From contig JANWIB010000060.1 of assembly GCA_025450155.1 (NCBI GenBank), positions 1 to 8,538 on the forward strand: DNA of 8,538 bases, in the 5' to 3' direction. A model generated the notes under the pieces. The model was not told the DNA's origin, searched no databases, and saw only the letters and a list, made by a program, of their open reading frames with translations. The stretch comes from Sphingobacteriaceae bacterium (lineage in GTDB: Bacteria > Bacteroidota > Bacteroidia > Sphingobacteriales > Sphingobacteriaceae). A program made the translations under genes and the position numbers. This document shows positions 1-6,012 of this stretch, piece after piece (position 1 is the first letter of the stretch; every line of letters starts with the position of its first letter).

Positions 1-87
1 ATTTAAAATAGAATCAAATTTATAATTAAAAACGAAGGTTTTCACTTCGCTAAATTTATAGTGTTCGTTTTCAAATATCATCACCAT
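1..87 (-). CDS. Possible start of an unknown gene, cut by the window edge
   Basis: A minus-strand frame opens at an ATG 43 bases after the stop of the methyltransferase-like gene and stays open for 29 codons to the first base of the window. The translation begins MVMIFENEHYKFSEV and continues with aromatic and basic residues. It has no signal peptide or recognisable motif. A second ATG two codons later (79-81) is an equally plausible start. An in-frame stop (TAA, 100-102) lies upstream, so the frame cannot join the preceding gene. The position fits a last gene of the same operon, but 29 open codons in AT-rich DNA can arise by chance and I do not recognise the family. No clear Shine-Dalgarno sequence is seen, which is usual in Bacteroidota. 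Confidence 0.35.
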   Translation of the reverse strand, partial: MVMIFENEHYKFSEVKTFVFNYKFDSILN

Positions 88-130
88 TCTAGTTATGTTT
101 TATGTTTCTGTTCACTCATGGGGTATTATT

Positions 131-733
131 TTATATGAATCGCCTCGTTTTCTTTTGATAGTTTATATAATTTGATCCATGTTGCCGTGTTAAAAATTCT
201 TCCTCAAGCCGTATCTGAATTTGAATAATAAAGTATGTCGTCATAGTCAGGAAAAAAGTCAATGTGTTAGGAATAATAAAAAATAAACCAACCACGCTTA
301 AAATCATTCCTAAAAATATCGGGTTACGGCTAATACTGAAAACTCCTTTTGTTTTTAATTCAGTTTCATTTTCTTCATCAATACCGATACGCCAACTGGT
401 ACTCATTTGATACTGAGCAATTGCGATCCAAGCTAATGATATATGTATTAAAACAAAGCCGATAATAATCAACCACTTTTTTTGCAGGTAAGGAATTGGC
501 ATTAAATATTGATATACCTTATTGCTAATGGAAAAACATAAAACTGCGGCAAAAAGTAATGCAATTAAAAGTTTCATAACAAAACCAATATAATTATGTG
601 CAGTGTCTTCTTTGCCAAAGGTAACCGGATTGACACCTGTTTGTTTCCAGGTTCTATAAGTAGGCACAACAAAAGCTAACGCTAAATATGCCATTAAATA
701 TAGAGGCAAATACATTTTTAGAAAATTATCCAT
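131..733 (-). CDS. Isoprenylcysteine carboxyl methyltransferase-like (ICMT/PEMT family) integral membrane protein
   Basis: The 200-residue protein has hydrophobic segments at about residues 5-26, 49-69, 87-108 and 138-172, the last long enough to cross the membrane twice. The family hallmarks are in the C-terminal half: SWRIGID (113-119), then GVFSISRNPIFLG (130-142), corresponding to the G-x-F-x-x-x-R-x-P motif of ICMT and phospholipid methyltransferases. The closing block has RLEEEFL (175-181) and HG-x-x-Y-x-x-Y (185-192) and ends in RRFI. Known members transfer a methyl group from S-adenosylmethionine to membrane-embedded substrates. Bacterial homologues have mostly unknown targets, and prenylated proteins are not an expected substrate here. 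The ATG lies two bases after the TAA of the upstream receptor gene, so the two are almost certainly co-transcribed and probably translationally coupled. Length is normal for bacterial members and nothing appears broken. The family call is firm but the substrate is unknown. Confidence 0.85.
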   Translation of the reverse strand: MDNFLKMYLPLYLMAYLALAFVVPTYRTWKQTGVNPVTFGKEDTAHNYIGFVMKLLIALLFAAVLCFSISNKVYQYLMPIPYLQKKWLIIIGFVLIHISLAWIAIAQYQMSTSWRIGIDEENETELKTKGVFSISRNPIFLGMILSVVGLFFIIPNTLTFFLTMTTYFIIQIQIRLEEEFLTRQHGSNYINYQKKTRRFI

Positions 734-735
734 GT

Positions 736-2919
736 TTAGAGTTTTAGTTTAACCCCTCCGTTGATTACAAATCCTTCTGTGTGATTCCAAATGTCATCAA
801 ACGTTGGATTATTATGCGGTAGGTTTACAACTGTTTTATACTTGCTTTGCCGCTGATCAGTAAAGTTTTCAAAATTTAAGAATACTGAAATTTTATTGAA
901 CGTTTTTTGAGCCATAAAACCAAACTCCCAAAAAGATGGGGTTTTAGTGCCATTGTTTAAATATTGCCTATCAGTAAAATAACCTTCTAAACCCAACTTA
1001 AAATTATCTTCTTTTTCGTACATCGTTGTCAGGTTCAATTTATTTTTAGGGAGCAAGGGTAGAAACTGATTGGATGATAAATAAGTGGCTTTTGCATTGA
1101 TGAACGTATAACCGACAAATAATTTTAAATCTTCTTTGAATACAAATTTGATGTTTGTTTCAAAGCCATTGCTGATGACAGGTTTTAAAGCATTGGTAAA
1201 AAAATAGCTCCCAGCAAGGTTTGACTGTACTATTAGCGGTTTATTAATATGGGTGTAAAAAAATAATTGATTCAGGCTGAATGATAAACCATCTAGTACG
1301 TTAGTGCTGTAGTTTATGTCAGCTGCTCCGCCAATACTTCTTTCCGCTGTTACATTATTTAATGACAACACATTCCGATAGTGCATACTTTCGGTCTGTT
1401 CTGTAAATACGGTTGGAATTTTGTAGCCTAATCCGCCGCTAATCCTGGAAGTGATTTTGTCCGTAAGTTTAAATAAAGCAGAAACTCTTGGTAAAGCAAC
1501 TGTTTGATTTTTGTTGTAGTTGTTATTTTTATAATTCACGTGGTCAATCCTTACTCCAGTTTCAATTTTTACTTTGTCTGTAATATCCCAAGTGTCTTGA
1601 AAATAGGCCCCGGCCGAAAATGATTGCGTATTTTGAGTATCTATATTTTTTTGTTTAAATCTATCATAAACAAAATTTATTCCTGCAATCAGGGTATGCT
1701 TTTGTTTAAAAAAAGCGAATGATAAATCAGTAAGGCTATTTGTATTGATTCCTGAAAAACTATAATCTGGAATACTTATTTGCCTATCAAAAATGCTAAC
1801 ACTTTGTTTTAATTTCATACTGCTTTTGTTTGCAAATTTTTTATCTAATTCTAGTGTTGTTGTATTTCTAATGGTACTGTTCTTTTCAAAATAAGAATGG
1901 TTTGCATCCGGCTTTCCATTGACCACTTCTATATCCCCGCCTGTATTTGATCCTTTAGTAAAACTATTTCCTAATATCATTACAGTTGAAGCATTGGGAT
2001 AATAAAATAACCTGGGATTAATAGTAAAATTCTTGCTTTTGGGTATTTCAGAAAAATCATCTTCGTCTACATCGTAGGCTTTTTGAAGATTAATTACTCC
2101 CAAAACTGTATAACCAAACATTCCTTTCTTTTGAGAAACATAACCACCTATATTGGTTTGTCCGATATCGGATTGATTAAGAATAAAATCTCCTTCATAT
2201 TTTTCTTTTGGTGATTTGCTTATAAAATTTACAACCCCCGAAATGGCACCACCACCATACAAAGTTGATGCAGGCCCTTTTATTACTTCTACTTGTTTTA
2301 GGTCTAAAGGTGGAATTTCTAAAATGCTCAACCCGCTGGCAAAATTTCCAAAGTTTGGATACCCATCTTTTAAAAGTTGCGTATATTTTCCATCCAGACC
2401 CTGTACTCGTATGCTTGCATTGCCGCTTGTTGCTGATGTCTGTTGAACCTGCAAACCTGTGCTTTCGTGTAAAAGCATAGAAACATTTGCAGGGCGCATA
2501 TTATTTTTTTCATCTAATTCTTCTCCTTCAATTGTTTCAACTCTTGTCGGAGTATTTTTTATTGTTCGGCTTGTTCTTGTACTTTGAACAACTACTTCAT
2601 TTAACTCTTCCTGGTCTATTTCCATCATTATTTCCACAGTATCTGCACTTGCTGCTAATGGAAAATTGAAGGTGTCTGTTCGAGTTTTATAGCCTGTGTA
2701 ACTAAATATTATTACCTGTTTGCCATCGGAGATGTTTTTCAATTCAGCAAATCCTGTACGGTTAGAAATAGTTCCATTTTTAGTTTCACGAAGAATAACA
2801 TTCACACCACTTAATGGTTCGTTGGTGATATTGTCTTTAATAATTGCTTTGAAGGGGTTTTGTGCTTTGGCTTCAAATATGAATACGGTAGCCAAAAGCA
2901 ACACAATTATTTTTTGCAT
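736..2919 (-). CDS. TonB-dependent outer-membrane receptor with N-terminal carboxypeptidase-regulatory-like domain
   Basis: The protein has 727 residues and looks complete. A Sec signal peptide covers residues 1-19, with likely cleavage at AKA-Q. A carboxypeptidase-regulatory-like beta-sandwich follows at about 22-102, with the typical pattern 'I-x-D-x-x-T-N-E-P-L-S-G-V-N-V' and 'Y-T-G-Y'. A probable TonB box, ELNEVVVQS, is at 105-113. The plug domain spans about 118-236 and carries IRVQGLDGKYTQLLKDG and VEVIKGPASTLYGGGAISG. The remainder is a beta-barrel with alternating aromatic strands, including NFENFTDQRQSKY near the C-terminus. Such receptors use TonB-ExbBD energy to import siderophores, cobalamin, metals or other scarce ligands across the outer membrane. 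No SusD partner is present, so a glycan role is less likely. The upstream DUF6660-type gene suggests a metal or metal-chelate ligand, which is an inference only. No promoter element is seen in the 86 bases before it, so transcription probably comes from the promoter upstream of the DUF6660 gene. Confidence 0.95.
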   Translation of the reverse strand: MQKIIVLLLATVFIFEAKAQNPFKAIIKDNITNEPLSGVNVILRETKNGTISNRTGFAELKNISDGKQVIIFSYTGYKTRTDTFNFPLAASADTVEIMMEIDQEELNEVVVQSTRTSRTIKNTPTRVETIEGEELDEKNNMRPANVSMLLHESTGLQVQQTSATSGNASIRVQGLDGKYTQLLKDGYPNFGNFASGLSILEIPPLDLKQVEVIKGPASTLYGGGAISGVVNFISKSPKEKYEGDFILNQSDIGQTNIGGYVSQKKGMFGYTVLGVINLQKAYDVDEDDFSEIPKSKNFTINPRLFYYPNASTVMILGNSFTKGSNTGGDIEVVNGKPDANHSYFEKNSTIRNTTTLELDKKFANKSSMKLKQSVSIFDRQISIPDYSFSGINTNSLTDLSFAFFKQKHTLIAGINFVYDRFKQKNIDTQNTQSFSAGAYFQDTWDITDKVKIETGVRIDHVNYKNNNYNKNQTVALPRVSALFKLTDKITSRISGGLGYKIPTVFTEQTESMHYRNVLSLNNVTAERSIGGAADINYSTNVLDGLSFSLNQLFFYTHINKPLIVQSNLAGSYFFTNALKPVISNGFETNIKFVFKEDLKLFVGYTFINAKATYLSSNQFLPLLPKNKLNLTTMYEKEDNFKLGLEGYFTDRQYLNNGTKTPSFWEFGFMAQKTFNKISVFLNFENFTDQRQSKYKTVVNLPHNNPTFDDIWNHTEGFVINGGVKLKL

Positions 2920-2931
2920 GAATTTACATTT

Positions 2932-3006
2932 TTAGTTAATGAATGATATAATAAGTGGCGTTAATGCCAAAATGACGTGCAAGGCAAAAGCCTTGTGATA
3001 ATTCAT
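2932..3006 (-). CDS. Candidate small hydrophobic peptide (24 residues), coupled to the DUF6660 stop
   Basis: This short ORF fills most of the gap between the DUF6660-type gene and the receptor gene. Its ATG (3006-3004) shares one base with the upstream TGA (3008-3006), giving the TGATG arrangement typical of translational re-initiation. It ends in TAA 12 bases before the receptor ATG. The translation begins MNYHKAFALHVILAL and ends TPLIISFIN: a short polar and basic start followed by about 18 mostly hydrophobic residues, long enough for one membrane span. No family is recognised. Against it, a perfect 6-bp inverted repeat (2980-2995) lies inside and could be the real element, and an ORF this short can be chance. 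Conservation of the peptide at synonymous sites in relatives would decide. Confidence 0.35.
   Translation of the reverse strand: MNYHKAFALHVILALTPLIISFIN
2980..2995 (-). repeat. Perfect 6-bp inverted repeat with AAAA/TTTT loop
   Basis: CAAGGC and GCCTTG flank a four-base loop (AAAA on the plus strand, UUUU in the predicted transcript). A second, weaker inverted repeat (TGGCG...TGCCA, 2956-2969) lies just downstream in transcription order. Neither is followed by a T-run, so they are not standard intrinsic terminators. They may stabilise or process the mRNA between the small-protein gene and the receptor, or may simply be part of the candidate small ORF. Confidence 0.3.
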
Positions 3007-3332
3007 CAACTAAATTTTGGTGGTTGCCAAATGTTGCCGAAAAAGTCGGAAGAAAGAGAAATGTTATGGTATAAGCCTTGTCGCTTCTGTTTTACTATAG
3101 ACTTAGCAGGTGTAATTTTACTTAGTTGAAAACTGGGGTCAAAAATGTGCCCACAACAAATGCAAGTGCAAAACGGATTACAAGCCTCGTTTTCGTGCTT
3201 ATAGTCTTGATATTTAGCGACACTTGAAACTTTATGCTGGATGGTGCCATTACATTCGTTTAAATCATCCGCACAAGAAATATGAGGTAATACTAAAACA
3301 TACACAGCGAATAGAAATGACAAAAATTTCAC
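3006..3332 (-). CDS. DUF6660-type small exported Cys/His-rich protein
   Basis: The 108-residue protein starts with a GTG codon (3332-3330). No ATG lies nearby, and the start at MKFLSFLF gives a clean Sec signal peptide of about 19 residues, so the GTG is the sensible choice. The mature part has a cysteine-rich centre: C27, then C51, C55, C57, C59 and C60 in CNPFCTCICCGH, preceded by HENEAC with H46 and followed by H62. The C-terminus ends IWQPPKFS. The Cys-rich centre and the IWQPP tail match what I recall of the DUF6660 family of Bacteroidota, whose function is undefined. Clustered Cys and His residues fit metal binding or disulfide formation outside the cytoplasm, which is an inference. C20 lies directly after HIS, a poor lipobox, so lipid anchoring is possible but not supported. 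It is the first gene of a probable operon with the receptor and the methyltransferase-like protein. Confidence 0.8.
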   Translation of the reverse strand: MKFLSFLFAVYVLVLPHISCADDLNECNGTIQHKVSSVAKYQDYKHENEACNPFCTCICCGHIFDPSFQLSKITPAKSIVKQKRQGLYHNISLSSDFFGNIWQPPKFS

Positions 3333-3336
3333 GGTG

Positions 3337-3344
3337 CAAATATA
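3337..3344 (-). promoter_or_regulatory. Bacteroidota -7 promoter element (TATATTTG)
   Basis: TATATTTG on the minus strand matches the Bacteroidota -7 consensus TAnnTTTG exactly. It ends four bases before the GTG start of the DUF6660-type gene. No convincing TTTG or TTG -33 element is seen at the expected distance upstream. Given the usual spacing, transcription would start at or within a base or two of the GTG, implying a leaderless or nearly leaderless transcript. It is the only good promoter candidate in the left-hand gene cluster. Confidence 0.55.
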
Positions 3345-3404
3345 CTGTTTTGTTGATTCTCTTTCTTTTAAGGTTCAGCTTAGAATAGTTTTTAGAGGGT
3401 TTAT

Positions 3405-5867
3405 CTATTTTGACAGCTGGATTTCTCGGAAGTTTTTGTTTGCTTGTATGCGGATTCGGTTTAGTTCATCAAACTCTAAATTTTGTACAACTGTTTTTCC
3501 ATCGATAATAATTTTTGATGGCTTAAAAGGCAGCCCGATAAATTTAAGGTCATACGTTTCATATCTTGGCGTAAACAATCCTTCTATAGATTGCTTAATG
3601 GAAATAGTGTTTTCGTTGCCGTTTACCACAAACTTTTTTTCCAGATAAATATCCTGCTCATAGGCAAAAGTATCGCCATGATCTTCGAAATAAAAAGAAT
3701 TTACTTCATAATCTGAATAGTAAACCTGGAATATAATTTCCTCTGGTTCGAATTCGCCTACGTATTGCATTAATGGCGATTCGGGTATAACGGAGCCTGC
3801 TTTGACAAAAATAGGCATGCTATCTAAAGGGGTGGCAACCGTATGTTCTATTCCTCCTTCAAATAGTTCGTGCGACCAGTAATCGTACCATTTCCCTTTT
3901 GGCAGATAAACCACTTTGCTTTCTTGTCCCGGCTCAGCAACGGGAGATACTAATATTTTATCCCCAAAAGTAAACTCGTCTTCGCGGAATTGATTTGCTT
4001 TCTCCTCTTGTTCTACCATTACCACAGACCGCAATATGGGGAAGCCATACCGATGGTTTTCCCAAAATGCCGAATAAATATAGGGTAACAACCGATAGCG
4101 AAGTTCAATGAACTTTTTATTGATGGCCTCCAACTCCGGACCAAAACTCCAGGGTTCACGCTCTCGGGTATCTCCTGCTGAATGGGCTCGCATTAACGGT
4201 GAAAATACTCCAAATTGGATCCAACGGGTAAAAAGTTCGCCATCAGGCTCTCCAGTAAAACCACCAATGTCTGTTCCGCAAAAAGAAATACCCGAAGTTG
4301 CCAAACGCTGACATTGAATTGATCCAAGCTTTAAATGCTCCCATGAAGCCACATTATCGCCCGTCCAAACGGAGGAATAACGCTGAACACCGGCGTAACC
4401 TGCTCTTGTAATGGTGAACGGACGTTTGTTTTTATAGAGATTTTTCATCCCTTCGTAGGTAGCACGAACCATTTGCGTTCCATAAACATTGTGCGCTTTT
4501 CGGTGCGATCCTCTATGTCCGTCAAACTGATGACGAACATCCATTGGGAAAGTTCCCGAACCAAATACCGCAGGTTCATTCATATCATTCCAAACACCTG
4601 CAACACCTGCTTCTAATAACTCTTTAAATAATCCGCCCCACCATTCCCTTACTTCCGGGTTGGTAAAATCGGGGAATTGGCAACGACCGGGCCAAACATG
4701 GCCTTCCATAAAATAATCGTCGCTGCGACGGCAGAAATATTTCTTTTCTCTTCCTTCTCTAAACACCCAGTAGTTACCATCTACTTTTATTCCCGGATCT
4801 ATAATTACTACGGTTTTAAAACCATCATCAGAAAGTTCTTTCATCATCCGTTTCGGATCTGGAAAATATTTTTTATTCCATGTAAAACAGCGATAACCAT
4901 CCATGTAATCAATATCCAGGTAGATCGAATCGCAAGGAATTTTACGTTCACGAAAGTTTTTAGCAACGTTTTTTACTTTATTTTCGGGGAAATAACTCCA
5001 ACGGCATTGATGGTATCCCAAAGCCCACTTTGGCGGCATCGGATGGGTACCGGTAAGGGTATGGTAACGTTTTACTACATCCATCATATTGGGGCCGTGG
5101 ATGTAATAATATTGCAATTCTCCGCCATCAGCCCAAAAGCTGACCTGATCACTCTCTTGGTATCCGAAATCAAAATGCGACTTAAAGGTATTGTCTAGAA
5201 ATATTCCATAAGAAACTCCATTATTCAACCCAACATAAAACGGGATAGAGCGGTACAAGGGATCCTGATTTACAGCAAAAGAATACGTATCAGTATTCCA
5301 ATTTACAAACCGCTTGCCTCTTAAATTTAACGAAGAGGTTTTATCGCCTAGCCCAAAAAAACTTTCGCCTTCAACACATTCCTTGGTAGCGTAAACATAA
5401 TATCCGCCAAAATCAGAGTTTTCTTCCCAGTGCATGGCCACTGCATCTTCGCTAATAACGCGGCCTGTATTATCAGCAAATGCGATAAAAAAATCTTCCT
5501 TACGGATAAGACATTTTACGGTATTGGTTTCAACGATATAATATTCGCTCGTTTCATCAAAAGAAAAAACAGAGACACGTTGAATGGGATTGGGTACAGC
5601 GTACGAGAATTCTTCTAAAAAAACTCCATGAGGAGCCAGTCTGATACGGATAATCTCGTCGCTAATTACACGTACCTCAACTTTGGACTCCCCGTCTGTA
5701 AAATAAAAAAGATGATTGTTTTGTGTATATCCTGTAACGGCAGACAGGTATTTCTTTTCAATAGGTTTTAACCCGATAACAGGGTTATTTACATGTTGAA
5801 CTCCTTCTTCCAATTGCTCAATGCTAAACTCCTGAGTAGTTAAATCGTTTTTTTCTTTCATTTCCAT
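3405..5867 (-). CDS. Glycoside hydrolase family 31, probable cytoplasmic alpha-glucosidase
   Basis: The 820-residue protein has the full GH31 layout: an N-terminal beta-sandwich (about 45-275), a catalytic TIM barrel (about 276-605), and C-terminal beta domains that include a DUF5110-like region (about 700-790). The nucleophile signature GVWNDMNEP spans 424-432, with D428 as nucleophile. WTGDN (501-505) supplies the probable acid/base D504. Substrate-site residues match D318 and D320 in YLDIDYMDGY, R488 in TRAGYAG, and H562 in MRAHSAGD. These features are typical of retaining alpha-glucosidases that release glucose from the non-reducing end of alpha-glucans or oligosaccharides. Related GH31 activities such as alpha-xylosidase or transglucosidase cannot be excluded by eye. 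No signal peptide is present: the start MEMKEKNDLTTQEF is polar, so cytoplasmic location is expected. A second in-frame ATG lies two codons in (5861-5859). The gene lies 145 bases after the stop of the upstream receptor, on the same strand. Confidence 0.93.
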   Translation of the reverse strand: MEMKEKNDLTTQEFSIEQLEEGVQHVNNPVIGLKPIEKKYLSAVTGYTQNNHLFYFTDGESKVEVRVISDEIIRIRLAPHGVFLEEFSYAVPNPIQRVSVFSFDETSEYYIVETNTVKCLIRKEDFFIAFADNTGRVISEDAVAMHWEENSDFGGYYVYATKECVEGESFFGLGDKTSSLNLRGKRFVNWNTDTYSFAVNQDPLYRSIPFYVGLNNGVSYGIFLDNTFKSHFDFGYQESDQVSFWADGGELQYYYIHGPNMMDVVKRYHTLTGTHPMPPKWALGYHQCRWSYFPENKVKNVAKNFRERKIPCDSIYLDIDYMDGYRCFTWNKKYFPDPKRMMKELSDDGFKTVVIIDPGIKVDGNYWVFREGREKKYFCRRSDDYFMEGHVWPGRCQFPDFTNPEVREWWGGLFKELLEAGVAGVWNDMNEPAVFGSGTFPMDVRHQFDGHRGSHRKAHNVYGTQMVRATYEGMKNLYKNKRPFTITRAGYAGVQRYSSVWTGDNVASWEHLKLGSIQCQRLATSGISFCGTDIGGFTGEPDGELFTRWIQFGVFSPLMRAHSAGDTREREPWSFGPELEAINKKFIELRYRLLPYIYSAFWENHRYGFPILRSVVMVEQEEKANQFREDEFTFGDKILVSPVAEPGQESKVVYLPKGKWYDYWSHELFEGGIEHTVATPLDSMPIFVKAGSVIPESPLMQYVGEFEPEEIIFQVYYSDYEVNSFYFEDHGDTFAYEQDIYLEKKFVVNGNENTISIKQSIEGLFTPRYETYDLKFIGLPFKPSKIIIDGKTVVQNLEFDELNRIRIQANKNFREIQLSK

Positions 5868-5926
5868 GGCTTCGTTCTCTCGCAGATTAGCTCTCTTCTA
5901 CGCGATGTCTGCTTTAGAAGCTGCAT
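5858..5926 (-). other. Possible 22-codon upstream ORF overlapping the GH31 start
   Basis: The ORF starts at ATG 5926-5924 and reads MQLLKQTSRRREL followed by nine further residues. Its TGA (5860-5858) overlaps the second in-frame ATG of the GH31 gene in an ATGA arrangement. It is basic, with no recognised family. It could act as a leader peptide that couples ribosome movement to GH31 translation, but an ORF this short is quite likely by chance. Confidence 0.15.
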
Positions 5927-5941
5927 CTTTTTAAACAGCTT
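5895..5941 (-). promoter_or_regulatory. Two overlapping, mutually exclusive inverted repeats in the GH31 leader
   Basis: In transcription order, AAGCTG (5941-5936) can pair with CAGCTT (5923-5918), and CTTCTA (5920-5915) can pair with TAGAAG (5900-5895). The 3' arm of the first and the 5' arm of the second share three bases, so only one stem can form fully at a time. Both are 6-bp stems with loops of 12 and 14 bases, with no T-run behind the second. The layout resembles an attenuation-like switch, but the stems are weak. Confidence 0.2.
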
Positions 5942-5970
5942 ACCTGATTAATTTAACTGCTTAAACTACG

Positions 5971-5992
5971 AAAAAATTGAACACCTTTTCAA
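5971..5992 (-). terminator. Weak candidate intrinsic terminator after the right-hand receptor gene
   Basis: On the minus strand, about 20 bases after the receptor stop, TTGAA pairs with TTCAA across a six-base loop (AAGGTG) and is followed directly by six T residues. The shape is that of an intrinsic terminator, but the stem is only 5 bp and AT-rich, so it may be inefficient. If real, it would partly separate transcription of the receptor from the GH31 gene. Confidence 0.3.
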
Positions 5993-6012
5993 ATAATTGA
6001 CTGGATAATAAT

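Noticed and set aside
96..119. Tiny ORF (8 codons) just after the methyltransferase stop
   Set aside because: Too short, stops at once, and has no coupling or conservation evidence; treated as chance.
2216..2935. Several plus-strand ORFs of 60-76 codons opposite the left receptor's N-terminal half
   Set aside because: They overlap one another and lie antisense to clearly coding sequence, with no independent signal.
2980..2995. Inverted repeat considered as an intrinsic terminator between the DUF6660-type and receptor genes
   Set aside because: No T-run follows on the transcribed strand, and the next gene starts within about 60 bases with no promoter element of its own.
3334..3648. Plus-strand ORF of 104 codons divergent from the DUF6660-type gene
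   Set aside because: Most of it is antisense to the GH31 C-terminus; the translation shows no recognisable family and no supporting signals.
4677..5198. Plus-strand ORF of 173 codons inside the GH31 gene
   Set aside because: It lies opposite highly conserved GH31 catalytic sequence, has a low-complexity aromatic/isoleucine-rich translation with no motif, and no promoter or start context.
3405..5867. Apparently higher GC in the GH31 gene than in its neighbours, considered as a sign of transfer
   Set aside because: Only a few lines were counted by hand (about 45-50% against about 37%). The difference is small and may reflect conserved catalytic sequence.
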